Assembly (NCBI RefSeq): GCF_900104095.1 | Contig: NZ_FNJO01000012.1 | Span: forward strand, 21,208-85,207 | Direction of reading: 5' to 3' | DNA: 64,000 bases | Origin: Ralstonia sp. 25mfcol4.1 | GTDB lineage: Bacteria; Pseudomonadota; Gammaproteobacteria; Burkholderiales; Burkholderiaceae | Program-made: the position numbers and the translations under genes | The notes under the pieces: model-generated | What the model saw: the letters and a program-made list of their open reading frames with translations, nothing else | Database searches by the model: none | Told to the model about the DNA's origin: nothing | In this document: piece after piece, positions 16,847 to 25,282 of the stretch | Layout of the letters: each line of letters starts with the position of its first letter | Position numbering within the stretch: the stretch's first letter is position 1

Positions 16847-17716
16847 TCAGCGCTTCTTGAAAAACCAGACCAGCGACAGCACCAGTGCCGCCACGAGCCC
16901 CAGCAACAGGCCCACCGCGGCAAACGCGGACTTGCGCGGGAACACCGGGAAACGGCTCACATCCGGCGCGCCCAGTGCGCGGGTTTCGAACGTGCGGGCC
17001 GGATCCAGACGCTCCACGAGCGCGCGCTTGCGGCGCTCCAGCGCCTGGACGGTGGCTTCGCTCTGCGTCAGCAGTTGGGACAGCAGTAGGCGTTCCGAGA
17101 ACTGCTTCGAAACGTCGCCGCGGAATTGATCCTGTACGATCTTCTGGAACTCGGCCCTGCGCGCGGCCTCAGCCGTCAGCGACGCATCGATCTGCCCCAG
17201 TTCCGACTTCAGCCGGGCGATCGATGGCTTGGCCAGCGCCGCGTGAACTTGCGTCAGCTCGTCCTCGAAGCCCTTGGCATACTTCGCCGCCTGCTCCTTG
17301 CTATACGCACGCACCGAGACTTCCAGCAGGTCCGAGTTGCGCATCTGGTTCACGGTGGCCGACTTCAGGAAAAGATCGGCGTCGACGCTCGGCTGGCTCG
17401 CCGAATACGGAATGCCCAGCCGCTGTACCACGGTTTCCAGGAATGGCCGCGAACGCATGCGGTCCACTGCCCGGCCCGGCGGCTCCAGCGCGGCACCGTT
17501 GGTACCCTCCTCGCCACCTATCTGCCCGATCTGGAGCAGGACCGTGCCTTGCCATTGCGGCTTGACCAGGTATGTCACGCCAAAGCCGGCAACCGCACCC
17601 AGCAGGGCGCCCACCAGCAGCCACCATTTCGCGCGCTTCAGAAACTCCAGAGTCATCCGGCCGAGCGCGGCATCCAGCTCGTCGTCGGTCGATCCAATAG
17701 GCCTAGTGGAAGACAT
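16847..17716 (-). CDS. Wzz-type chain-length determinant protein
   Basis: A 289-residue inner-membrane protein of polysaccharide co-polymerase type. One transmembrane helix (WWLLVGALLGAVAGFGVTYL) lies near residues 30-50 and another at the C-terminus (FAAVGLLLGLVAALVLSLVW) before a basic KKR tail. The periplasmic part between them is rich in helical, charged sequence likely to form coiled coils. The proline-containing FPVFPRK just before the second helix is characteristic of Wzz. It should set chain length together with the Wzy-like protein. I chose the ATG at 17716 with AGGTGAGG upstream. There is no kinase domain, so it is Wzz-like rather than Wzc-like. Confidence 0.88.
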   Translation of the reverse strand: MSSTRPIGSTDDELDAALGRMTLEFLKRAKWWLLVGALLGAVAGFGVTYLVKPQWQGTVLLQIGQIGGEEGTNGAALEPPGRAVDRMRSRPFLETVVQRLGIPYSASQPSVDADLFLKSATVNQMRNSDLLEVSVRAYSKEQAAKYAKGFEDELTQVHAALAKPSIARLKSELGQIDASLTAEAARRAEFQKIVQDQFRGDVSKQFSERLLLSQLLTQSEATVQALERRKRALVERLDPARTFETRALGAPDVSRFPVFPRKSAFAAVGLLLGLVAALVLSLVWFFKKR

Positions 17717-17723
17717 CCTCACC

Positions 17724-18818
17724 TCACTTCCGAAAAATCATCCAGCGTGGGACCCGAAAACGCACAATGCGCCAATAAATCCACACATAAAAAACCATGA
17801 ATACTGCCGAGAAAATCGCCAGCACCACTCCGTTATTCCAGAACAGCGTGGCGGGCACCACGGCGAACAGGCTCAGAAGCCAGAGGTATGGCGAAGTCAT
17901 GGAGTTACGGCGCAGCTTGTGATGCTGTTCCGCACTGCCCACGGCCCAGCGCATCAGGCGCTTGTAAATCAGCGTGTGAAGATGCACGCCATCCGGATGA
18001 CCCGCCGGCACGCCCCTGACCACCTTGCGGCGATAAATGCTGAACAGCGTCTCGAAAATCGGGTAAATCACCATCAGGAAAGGGTACCAAGCAGAAATTT
18101 GCGGATGCCTGACGATAAGGAGAATGGAGAGCTCGGCCAGCACGAAGCCAATCAGATAAGCGCCGCCGTCTCCGAGGAAAATCGCGCCCGCCGGAAAATT
18201 CCAGATGAAGAATCCAAAAATGGCGCCGATCATGGCAAAGGCCACGGTCAGCACAAATGCATCGCCCACCTGGAACGCGACATAAGCCAGCGACAGGAAC
18301 ATGATCATCGACACCATCGACGCGAGTCCGTTGAACCCGTCGATAATGTTGATGGCATTGGCCAGGCCCGACACGGCAACGGCGGTAATGGCGATCGACA
18401 CGAAAGAGATCGCCAGGATCTGGTCCACCGTCGCAAAATCGACTCGGGTAATACTCGCGCCCAACACGAAGCTCGCCGCCAGGGCGGACACCATCGTGGC
18501 AATCAGCCGCTCGCGCGGCGACACCCGCTTGGTGAGGTCTTCCCAGAATCCCGCACCGAATGCGAATACCGCGCACCCCGCCAGCTTGAGCATGGTGATA
18601 CCGGTCACGGCATCGGCCCGATACCAGGTAATCAGCGAAACGAACACCAGGCTCACCGCGATACCCAGTCCGCCAATACGCGGCACTGGCTTCGCATGGT
18701 GCTTTTGCACGCCACCCAGATCCCAGTCAGCCGTGAGATGCTCATGGAAATGCGAATATCGCACCACGAAAAACGTGAGTAACGACGAGACGAGAAACGC
18801 CAATGTAATGGTGATCAT
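17724..18818 (-). CDS. Undecaprenyl-phosphate sugar-1-phosphate transferase (WecA/MraY superfamily)
   Basis: A 364-residue polytopic enzyme. HHAKPVPRIGGLGI near residue 40, NIIDGFNGLASM mid-way (the DG/N metal motif), AIFLGDGGAYLIGF and the HPDGVHLHTLIYKR loop are all conserved polyprenyl-phosphate N-acetylhexosamine-1-phosphate transferase motifs. It starts repeat-unit synthesis by loading a sugar-1-phosphate onto undecaprenyl phosphate, probably from a UDP-N-acetylhexosamine. The stop is 7 bases before the wzz-like start. The 118-bp gap to rfbD upstream shows no strong promoter. Which sugar is used (GlcNAc, GalNAc or QuiNAc/FucNAc) is unknown. Confidence 0.93.
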   Translation of the reverse strand: MITITLAFLVSSLLTFFVVRYSHFHEHLTADWDLGGVQKHHAKPVPRIGGLGIAVSLVFVSLITWYRADAVTGITMLKLAGCAVFAFGAGFWEDLTKRVSPRERLIATMVSALAASFVLGASITRVDFATVDQILAISFVSIAITAVAVSGLANAINIIDGFNGLASMVSMIMFLSLAYVAFQVGDAFVLTVAFAMIGAIFGFFIWNFPAGAIFLGDGGAYLIGFVLAELSILLIVRHPQISAWYPFLMVIYPIFETLFSIYRRKVVRGVPAGHPDGVHLHTLIYKRLMRWAVGSAEQHHKLRRNSMTSPYLWLLSLFAVVPATLFWNNGVVLAIFSAVFMVFYVWIYWRIVRFRVPRWMIFRK

Positions 18819-18935
18819 ACGGACTGGAAACTAACGCCTCACATCAATTTCGTTCTTTCAAGGGAGCCACCGAAAACTGGAACAAACCGACTCACGCGGG
18901 ACCTGATCCAGCTGCCTTCAGCGGAGGCGAGCCCA

Positions 18936-19847
18936 CTAGAGGATCTGATCGAGCAAGTAGTGAATGCCTTGGCGCCAGTCCGGGAGGCAAATACCGAACG
19001 TATTTCTCAGCCGTATGGTGTCAAGTCGTGAATTGGCCGGTCGCGGCGCAGGCAGCGGATATTCGGACGTGGAAATGGACTCGACCTTGTCGGGGTCGAC
19101 GCGCAATGAGACGCCACACTGCCTGGCGTACCGCAAAACCTCTGCCGCGTAGCCGTGCCATGTCGTTTCCCCGGCGGCAGCCAGATGATAAACGCCAGGG
19201 GCGAAGCTAAGCTGGTCGCGTTGCAGCCATTGACGCACCACGACTGCCGTGACGTCGGCGATAAGAGATGCGGTCGTCGGCGCACCAAACTGGTCGGCAA
19301 TCACACGAAGGCTGTCGCGCTCTTGCGCCAGGCGTAGCATGGTTTTGGCGAAATTACTACCATGTGCTCCCGCAACCCATGACGTGCGCAACACCACAGC
19401 GTTGGCATTGCACTGCGCAATCGCCTGCTCGCCGGCCAGCTTGCTCTTGCCGTAGACCGATTGCGGATTTACCGCATCCGTCTCGTCGTACGCGCCGGAC
19501 TTGGCCCCATCGAATACGTAGTCGGTCGAATAGTGAATGAGCAGGCCACCAATTGCTTCGGCTTCGCTCGCCAGCACGCCGACCGCCGTGCCATTGATCG
19601 CGAATGCGAGGTCCGGCTCGCTCTCGGCCCTGTCGACCGCCGTATAGGCGGCGGGATTCACAATCACATGAGGACGAACTCGTCGCACCAAGTCGCGCAA
19701 CGCTTCGGCATTGGCCAGGTCACAGGATTGGCGATCGAGCGCCACGACATTGCCGAGGGGCGCCAAACTCCGGCGCAGTTCGAACCCAACCTGACCGTTG
19801 CTTCCTGTTACAAGAATGGTGGGCGCGGTAAACGGCTTACGCTGCAT
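18936..19847 (-). CDS. rfbD: dTDP-4-dehydrorhamnose reductase
   Basis: A 303-residue short-chain dehydrogenase-like protein. ILVTGSNGQVGFELRRSL gives the Rossmann NAD(P)-binding loop, YSTDYVFDG carries the catalytic region, and VYGKSKLAGEQ holds the Y-x3-K pair. It catalyses the last step to dTDP-L-rhamnose. I chose the ATG at 19847, which overlaps the rfbB stop region by 11 bases; an open frame further upstream runs inside rfbB. It lies with rfbB at the head of the operon, while rfbA and rfbC are at the tail. Confidence 0.96.
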   Translation of the reverse strand: MQRKPFTAPTILVTGSNGQVGFELRRSLAPLGNVVALDRQSCDLANAEALRDLVRRVRPHVIVNPAAYTAVDRAESEPDLAFAINGTAVGVLASEAEAIGGLLIHYSTDYVFDGAKSGAYDETDAVNPQSVYGKSKLAGEQAIAQCNANAVVLRTSWVAGAHGSNFAKTMLRLAQERDSLRVIADQFGAPTTASLIADVTAVVVRQWLQRDQLSFAPGVYHLAAAGETTWHGYAAEVLRYARQCGVSLRVDPDKVESISTSEYPLPAPRPANSRLDTIRLRNTFGICLPDWRQGIHYLLDQIL

Positions 19848-20901
19848 ATTGCTTCGCCACCCAGTTGCGGTAGTCCCCCGAAACCACGTCCTGCACCCAT
19901 GCCTGGTTATCGAGGTACCACTGCACGGTCTTGCGAAGCCCAGTCTCGAACGTTTCAGCCGGTTTCCAGCCGAGTTCCTGCTCCAGTTTGCGTGCGTCGA
20001 TGGCGTACCGGCGGTCATGGCCGGGCCGGTCCTTAACAAACGAAATCTGATTGCGATACGAACCTGCCGCCCTGGGCTTCAGTTCGTCAAGCAGATCGCA
20101 CAGCGTATGCACGACATCGAGGTTGGTCTTTTCGTTCCAGCCGCCTACGTTGTACGTCTCGCCCAATCGACCGCGACCCAACACTTCACGGATCGCGCTG
20201 CAATGGTCGCGCACATAGAGCCAGTCGCGCACGTTCTGGCCATCACCATAGACCGGCAACGCCTTGCCCGTCAGTGCATTGGTGATCATCAGCGGGATCA
20301 ACTTCTCCGGGAAGTGATACGGGCCGTAGTTGTTCGAGCAGTTGGTCGTCACCACCGGCAAGCCGTAGGTGTGGTGATAGGCACGCACGAGATGATCCGA
20401 GGCCGCTTTCGATGCCGAGTAAGGGCTGTTCGGCGCGTAGGCAGTGGTTTCGGAAAACTGCGGGTCATTGGGTCCCAGCGATCCGAACACCTCGTCCGTG
20501 GAAACGTGCAGGAAGCGGAAAGCGGCCTTTGCGCTCTCGTCGAGAGTGCCCCAATATGCGCGCACCGCCTCCAGCAACGTGAACGTGCCGACGATATTGG
20601 TCTGGATAAACTCTGCCGGCCCATGAATTGACCGATCAACATGGCTTTCCGCTGCGAAATGCACAACCGCACGCGGCTTGTATTGGGCGAGCAAACTGTC
20701 CAGCGCGGCACGATCGCAAATGTCGGTCTGCGAGAAGACGTGACGCCTGTCGCCGTCCAACGGGGCCAGCGTCTTCAGATTTCCGGCGTACGTCAGCTTG
20801 TCGACGTTGACAATGCTGTCGGCACCCGGCTGGGCAAGCCAATCCAGGACAAAATTTGCCCCGATGAACCCGGCCCCGCCTGTGACAAGAATGTGCGACA
20901 A
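19837..20901 (-). CDS. rfbB: dTDP-glucose 4,6-dehydratase
   Basis: A 354-residue extended short-chain dehydrogenase. ILVTGGAGFIGANFVLDWL is the N-terminal Rossmann motif, HFAAESHVDRSI and STDEVFGSLG follow, and YSASKAASDHLVRAY supplies the Y-x3-K pair; all are diagnostic of RmlB. It converts dTDP-glucose to dTDP-4-keto-6-deoxyglucose. The start codon is TTG at 20901, preceded by GGGAG about 7 bases upstream; no ATG is available nearby in frame. It is the first gene of the minus-strand polysaccharide set, downstream of a candidate promoter at 20916-20944. Confidence 0.96.
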   Translation of the reverse strand: MSHILVTGGAGFIGANFVLDWLAQPGADSIVNVDKLTYAGNLKTLAPLDGDRRHVFSQTDICDRAALDSLLAQYKPRAVVHFAAESHVDRSIHGPAEFIQTNIVGTFTLLEAVRAYWGTLDESAKAAFRFLHVSTDEVFGSLGPNDPQFSETTAYAPNSPYSASKAASDHLVRAYHHTYGLPVVTTNCSNNYGPYHFPEKLIPLMITNALTGKALPVYGDGQNVRDWLYVRDHCSAIREVLGRGRLGETYNVGGWNEKTNLDVVHTLCDLLDELKPRAAGSYRNQISFVKDRPGHDRRYAIDARKLEQELGWKPAETFETGLRKTVQWYLDNQAWVQDVVSGDYRNWVAKQYAA

Positions 20902-20915
20902 ACTTTTGCTCCCTG

Positions 20916-20944
20916 CTTATCGATATATTCCGAGTACCCGACAA
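20916..20944 (-). promoter_or_regulatory. Candidate promoter of the rfbB operon
   Basis: Reading the minus strand, TTGTCG (20944-20939) and GATAAG (20921-20916) are separated by 17 bases, a reasonable sigma-70 match that places transcription start just ahead of rfbB. A perfect 6-bp inverted repeat, CCCGAC and GTCGGG, at 20937-20952 overlaps the -35 element and could be an operator or a short hairpin. The surrounding 250 bp to apaH is clearly A/T-richer than the genes nearby and holds no other feature I can support. Assignment is by inspection only. Confidence 0.4.
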
Positions 20945-21116
20945 TAGTCGGGGGGGCCGCCTGATCCAGTGGGGGATAGCGGCTTTTTTAAGTCCATGTG
21001 GAAGTGGCGCTATTCTAACTGACCCTGCCCCTCATCCTTGGGGCGGTACCCAACTTTTTGTAGCGTGTTGTAACGAATCGCCAAATCGATTATGTGGCGA
21101 CATGAGAATGCCTGAT

Positions 21117-21144
21117 TTGGCACTTTTTCGCCCTTTCTGATAAT
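21117..21144 (+). promoter_or_regulatory. Candidate sigma-70 promoter of apaH
   Basis: TTGGCA at 21117-21122 and GATAAT at 21139-21144 are separated by 16 bases and differ from consensus by one base each. Transcription would start near 21151, only about 8 bases before the apaH ATG at 21159, and no Shine-Dalgarno sequence is visible in between. This predicts an almost leaderless mRNA unless a further upstream promoter also serves. Confidence 0.5.
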
Positions 21145-21158
21145 TGCGGCAATTTTCA

Positions 21159-22007
21159 ATGCATGTGAATCCAACTGCGTCTGACTGCGCCTTCGCCATC
21201 GGCGACCTCCAGGGTTGCGCCCCTTCCCTTCACGAATTGCTCGCACAATTGCCGGCGAACGCCCCCCTTCGCTTCGTCGGCGACCTTGTCAACCGCGGCC
21301 CCGCCTCGCGGGAGACGCTGCGCATCGTCAAGGCCATGGGCTACCGGGCGCAAACAGTCCTCGGCAACCACGACATCCACCTGCTCGCGGTAGCCGCCGG
21401 CGTCCGCAAGAAGGGCAAGTCAGACACGCTCGACGACATCCTCAAGGCGCCTGATTGTGCTGACTTACTCACATGGCTTCGCCATCAGCCGCTGGCTATC
21501 GCCGAAAACGGCTTCCTCATCGTCCACGCCGGCGTCCTCCCCCAATGGACAGCCCAGCAAGTCATCGACCTTGCGCAGGAAGTCGAAGCCGAACTGCAGG
21601 GCCCGAACTGGCAAGGCTTCCTGGCGGATATCTTCGGCAATGCGGCGGATCGCTGGGATGACAGCCTGCGCGGCATCGAGCGTCATCGGGTAATCGTCAA
21701 CGCCCTGACCCGCCTGCGCTTCTGCTCCGCCGACGGCGTCATGGACCTCAAGACCAAGGAAGGTCTCGGCAAGGCGCCCGCGGGCGTCATGCCATGGTTC
21801 GACGTCCCGGGACGACGCACCGCTGACACCACCGTGGTATGCGGACACTGGTCGACGCTAGGTCTGGTGATGCGCCCCGACCTGATGGCTCTCGATACCG
21901 GCTGTGTCTGGGGAGGGGAGCTAACCGCTGCCAGGCTGGCGCGCGACCCGGACGCGCGAACCGTCATCCAGGTGGATTGCCCCCAGTATTCTGATCCGTT
22001 CGCCTGA
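21159..22007 (+). CDS. apaH: Bis(5'-nucleosyl)-tetraphosphatase, symmetrical
   Basis: A 282-residue metallophosphatase. GDLQGC, GDLVNRGP and GNHDIHLLAV appear in order in the first 75 residues, the conserved metal-binding motifs of the PPP phosphatase family in their ApaH form, and the length matches. It hydrolyses diadenosine tetraphosphate (Ap4A) to two ADP and can remove Np4 caps from RNA. I chose the ATG at 21159 over a TTG at 21144 that lies within the candidate promoter. It stands alone on the plus strand and converges with plsC, with 37 bp between the two stops. Confidence 0.96.
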   Translation: MHVNPTASDCAFAIGDLQGCAPSLHELLAQLPANAPLRFVGDLVNRGPASRETLRIVKAMGYRAQTVLGNHDIHLLAVAAGVRKKGKSDTLDDILKAPDCADLLTWLRHQPLAIAENGFLIVHAGVLPQWTAQQVIDLAQEVEAELQGPNWQGFLADIFGNAADRWDDSLRGIERHRVIVNALTRLRFCSADGVMDLKTKEGLGKAPAGVMPWFDVPGRRTADTTVVCGHWSTLGLVMRPDLMALDTGCVWGGELTAARLARDPDARTVIQVDCPQYSDPFA

Positions 22008-22044
22008 AATTGCGAATCCCGCGGGAGCGGGGACGACCAGAGGC

Positions 22045-22860
22045 TCAGGACGTGGCAGTCGCAGGCTGGACTACCGGCACCGGGGCTTGATGTAGCTTTT
22101 TAGCTACATTCAGTGCCGCGTCGGGCACCCCATCCAGCAGGTGCACCACCACCTCCCGCGCCGCCTCCGCCAATTCCCGCCGGCTCGCCGACTCGGCCAG
22201 CAATTGCGGCCCGAGCGTCAGCCGCACCTTGATCGGCGGCGACTTCAGGACGGCGTTCAGGCATTCGACTAGCGAGATGTCGTCGATATACGCCGGTGCC
22301 AGCGTCGGCTGGCCGGTGGCTGCGTCCAGGTAGCTCAGGCCCACCGGCTGCACGGGCAGGCCGCCCACCAGCGGGGCCTGCATCAGGTTGGCGTGGAACG
22401 GCAGCACCTTGCTGCCATCGGTGGTCGTGCCTTCGGGGAACACACAGACGAGATCGCCCTGCCGCATCACGTCCGCGACGTGGTGCAGTACGCGGTGTGC
22501 GTCACGTTTGCTGGCACGTTCGATGAAGATCGTCCCGGTCTTGTCACAAAGCCAGCCGATCAGCGGCCAGCTGCGGATTTCCGATTTGGCGACGAAGCGC
22601 ACCGGCTGCCAGCTGTGGATAACGTAGATGTCCAGCCACGAGATATGGTTCGACACCAGCATGGCGCCGCGCGGTGCCGCTTCGCCGGGGGCCATGCCCT
22701 CGACTTCCACCTGGATGCCGCAGATAGCAAGCAGTTTGCGCGACCAGTCCCGGATCAGCCGCTCGCGCAGGTGAGCGCTCGCCCACGGGAAGACCGTTGC
22801 GCAGACCAGCATCCCGCGCAACAGGTGTAATCCCAGCCGCAGCTTGCGTAACCAGATCAT
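22045..22860 (-). CDS. plsC: 1-acyl-sn-glycerol-3-phosphate acyltransferase
   Basis: A 271-residue membrane-associated acyltransferase with a hydrophobic N-terminus. The NHISWLD segment contains the H-x4-D catalytic motif (near residue 75), and VFPEGTTTDGSKVLPFH is the substrate-binding block. It acylates lysophosphatidic acid to phosphatidic acid in phospholipid synthesis. It is the last gene of the yqgE-ruvX-pyrR-pyrB-dihydroorotase-like run, 43 bases after the previous stop. I chose the ATG at 22860 over a TTG two codons earlier. Other lysophospholipid or ornithine-lipid acyltransferases share these motifs, so the exact substrate is inferred. Confidence 0.88.
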   Translation of the reverse strand: MIWLRKLRLGLHLLRGMLVCATVFPWASAHLRERLIRDWSRKLLAICGIQVEVEGMAPGEAAPRGAMLVSNHISWLDIYVIHSWQPVRFVAKSEIRSWPLIGWLCDKTGTIFIERASKRDAHRVLHHVADVMRQGDLVCVFPEGTTTDGSKVLPFHANLMQAPLVGGLPVQPVGLSYLDAATGQPTLAPAYIDDISLVECLNAVLKSPPIKVRLTLGPQLLAESASRRELAEAAREVVVHLLDGVPDAALNVAKKLHQAPVPVVQPATATS

Positions 22861-22903
22861 CTTCAAACCCCGGTAGCCTTTCAGGCGATCGGCAAGCCGC
22901 CGG

Positions 22904-24178
22904 TCAACGCTGCTCGTACACGACCTGGCCGTCGACCAGGGTCATGCGCACGCGCCCTTCCATCTCGTAGCCGAGCCATGGCGAATTCTTGCCCTGGCTC
23001 TTCAGTGCCGAACGCTCCACTTTCCACATCTGCTTCGGATCGAAGATGCAGATGTCCGCGGCATTGCCTGCGGTCAGCGATCCGGCGTGCAGGCCGATCA
23101 CGCGGGCCGGTTCGCTGGTGATGCGGGCCAGCGCCTTGACCAGCGGCACGTTGTGCTCGGCGGCCCAGCGCAGCGTCAGCGGCAGCAGCAGTTCCAGGCC
23201 GGTGGCGCCCGGGGTAGCTTCGGCGAACGGCAGCAGCTTCTCGTCGTCGTCCACGGGAGTGTGGTCCGAACACAACGCATCGATGGTGCCATCGGCCAGC
23301 GCCGCCACGATAGCGTCGCGGTCGCGCCCGCTCCTCAGCGGCGGCGTGAAGCGCATCTGGCTGTTGAAGAAGCCGATGTCCATGTCGGTCAGCGACACAT
23401 GGTGGATGTTCACGTCGCACGTGACCGCCAAGCCTTCCTTGCGGGCCTGGCGCACCAGTTCCAGCCCGGCCGCCGAAGACAGGCGGCACAGGTGAACGCG
23501 CGCGCCCGTGGCACGCATCAGTTCGAAGATCGTATGCAGGCGCACCGTTTCGGCGATCACCGACACGCCGGACAGGCCCAGCCGCGACGCCACCGCGCCG
23601 CTGGCCGCCACGCCGCCGCCCAGGAACGGATCCTCCGGGCGCAGCCACAGTGTGAAGCCGAACGTCTGCGCGTATTGCATCGCGCGCTGCAGCACCTTGG
23701 TGTCCTCGATCGGCATCTCGGCCTGGCTGAAGCCGACGCAGCCGGCCTCCGTCAGCTGGCCCATCTCGGTCAGCGCCCGGCCCTTCAGGCCCACCGTCAG
23801 CGCGCCCAGCGGATAGACGTGGGTCTGGTTCAGCCGGCGCGCACGGAACTTGAGCATCTCGACCAGGCCGGGCTCGTCGAGCACGGGATCGGTGTCGGGC
23901 GGGCACACCAGGCTCGTCACGCCGCCGGCGGTGGCTGCGGCCACCTCGGATTCGAGCGTCGCCTTGTATTCGTAGCCCGGCTCACGCAGGCGCGCGGACA
24001 GGTCCACCAGGCCCGGGCACACGATCAGGCCACGGGCATCAATGGTCTTGTTGGCGTTGAAATCGGCAGGCGCCTGGCCCACGGCGACAATCTTGCCGGC
24101 GGCGATATACAGGTCCTGTTCGGCGTCGACGTTCGCGGCCGGATCGATCAGGCGGCCACCCTGGATGCGGATCTTCAT
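22904..24178 (-). CDS. Dihydroorotase-like protein lacking the HxH motif (PyrC'/PyrX type)
   Basis: A 424-residue amidohydrolase-fold protein aligned over its length with type I dihydroorotases. The place where active enzymes read D-x-H-x-H-x-R-E-P-G reads DLSARLREPG here (residues 59-68), so both metal-ligand His are replaced, by S61 and R63. A SDHTP segment near the C-terminus keeps the catalytic-Asp region. Family knowledge: in Pseudomonas an inactive PyrC' of this kind is needed as a structural partner of the PyrB aspartate carbamoyltransferase. The gene follows pyrB directly, as expected. The ATG at 24178 is likely; a TTG at 24223 overlapping the pyrB stop would add 15 residues. An active PyrC should exist elsewhere. 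Confidence 0.88.
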   Translation of the reverse strand: MKIRIQGGRLIDPAANVDAEQDLYIAAGKIVAVGQAPADFNANKTIDARGLIVCPGLVDLSARLREPGYEYKATLESEVAAATAGGVTSLVCPPDTDPVLDEPGLVEMLKFRARRLNQTHVYPLGALTVGLKGRALTEMGQLTEAGCVGFSQAEMPIEDTKVLQRAMQYAQTFGFTLWLRPEDPFLGGGVAASGAVASRLGLSGVSVIAETVRLHTIFELMRATGARVHLCRLSSAAGLELVRQARKEGLAVTCDVNIHHVSLTDMDIGFFNSQMRFTPPLRSGRDRDAIVAALADGTIDALCSDHTPVDDDEKLLPFAEATPGATGLELLLPLTLRWAAEHNVPLVKALARITSEPARVIGLHAGSLTAGNAADICIFDPKQMWKVERSALKSQGKNSPWLGYEMEGRVRMTLVDGQVVYEQR

Positions 24179-24219
24179 GTCTTCTTGCGATGTGCGGTTC
24201 GTTATATCCAAGGTGCTGC

Positions 24220-25191
24220 TCAATCGTTGTTGCCGGCTACGATGCCCATGACTGCCATCCGGACGGCGATCCCAAAGGTCACCTGGTTCAGGATCACCGA
24301 CTGCGGGCCATCGGCCACGGCGGAGTCGATCTCCACGCCGCGGTTCATCGGGCCCGGGTGCATCACGATGGCATCGGGCTTGGCCAGCGCCAGGCGCTCC
24401 GGCGTCAGGCCATAGGCCTTGAAGTATTCCTGCGCCGACGGCAGCAGCGCGCCGCTCATCCGCTCGTTCTGCAGACGTAGCATGATCACCACGTCCACGC
24501 CCTTCAGGCCCTCTTCCATGTTGTGGAAGACGCGTACGCCCATCTGCTCCAGCCCGGACGGCAACAGCGTGCGGGGGCCGATCGCGCGCACTTCGGGCAC
24601 GCCCAGTGTGGTCAGCGCGTGGATGTCGGAACGGGCCACGCGCGAGTGCAGGATGTCGCCGACGATGGCTACCGTCAGGTTCGTGAAGTCCTTCTTGAAA
24701 TGCCGGATCGTGTACATGTCCAGCAGGCCCTGCGTCGGGTGCGCGTGGCGGCCGTCGCCGGCGTTGATCACGTGGACGTGCGGCGCCACGTGTTCGGCGA
24801 TCAGGTACGGCGCACCCGAGCTGGCATGGCGCACCACGAACATGTCGGCCGACATCGCCGACAGGTTGTTGATGGTGTCCAGCAGCGACTCGCCCTTGCT
24901 GGTCGACGACGCATTGATATTGAGGTTCAGCACGTCCGCCGACAGGCGCTTGGCGGCGATCTCGAACGTGGTGCGTGTACGCGTGGAGTTCTCGAAGAAC
25001 AGGTTGAACACGCTCTTGCCGCGCAGCAGCGGCACCTTCTTCACGTCGCGGTCGGAGTCGGACAGCGAAACGAACTGGCTGGCGGTGTCGAGGATGTGCG
25101 TGATCATGTCACGCGACAGCCCCTCGATCGACAACAGGTGCTTGAGCTCTCCGTTCCGGGTGAGCTGCGGGTTGCGGAACATCTTGGTCAT
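24220..25191 (-). CDS. pyrB: Aspartate carbamoyltransferase catalytic subunit
   Basis: A 323-residue transcarbamoylase. FFENSTRTRTTFEIAAKRL carries the S-T-R-T-R carbamoyl-phosphate loop, followed by the HPTQGLLDMY motif and MRLQNERM. It makes carbamoyl-aspartate, the first committed step of pyrimidine synthesis. I chose the ATG at 25191, which gives normal length; the frame is open further upstream through a proline-rich stretch with no similarity. No pyrI regulatory gene is adjacent; instead the inactive dihydroorotase-like gene follows, the arrangement of class A ATCases of Pseudomonas and relatives. pyrR lies 92 bases upstream. Confidence 0.96.
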   Translation of the reverse strand: MTKMFRNPQLTRNGELKHLLSIEGLSRDMITHILDTASQFVSLSDSDRDVKKVPLLRGKSVFNLFFENSTRTRTTFEIAAKRLSADVLNLNINASSTSKGESLLDTINNLSAMSADMFVVRHASSGAPYLIAEHVAPHVHVINAGDGRHAHPTQGLLDMYTIRHFKKDFTNLTVAIVGDILHSRVARSDIHALTTLGVPEVRAIGPRTLLPSGLEQMGVRVFHNMEEGLKGVDVVIMLRLQNERMSGALLPSAQEYFKAYGLTPERLALAKPDAIVMHPGPMNRGVEIDSAVADGPQSVILNQVTFGIAVRMAVMGIVAGNND

Positions 25192-25282
25192 GGCAGGTGG
25201 GTCGGGCGCGGGTTCGGTCTGGCGGGTTCGGTCTGGATACGGCTTCGGTGCTTGACGTTCTGATGGCGTCTCGGGTTGACAC

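Noticed and set aside
21042..21049. GGCGGTAC resembling the ops/JUMPstart element of polysaccharide operons
   Set aside because: It matches only seven of eight bases and lies on the strand pointing to apaH, away from the rfb operon.
21118..21133. TGGCAC followed by C/G-rich bases resembling a sigma-54 site ahead of apaH
   Set aside because: The second half reads CGCC rather than TTGC, and the same bases form the -35 of a good sigma-70 promoter.
22881..23906. Long open frames antisense or shifted within the dihydroorotase-like, hem, ppc, tam and similar genes
   Set aside because: They lie entirely inside well-supported genes, have Arg/Ala/Gly-rich low-complexity products and no recognisable motif; high GC explains them.
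25192..25282. A PyrR-type RNA attenuator between pyrR and pyrB
   Set aside because: No conserved anti-antiterminator loop or T-run terminator is visible in this 91-bp gap.
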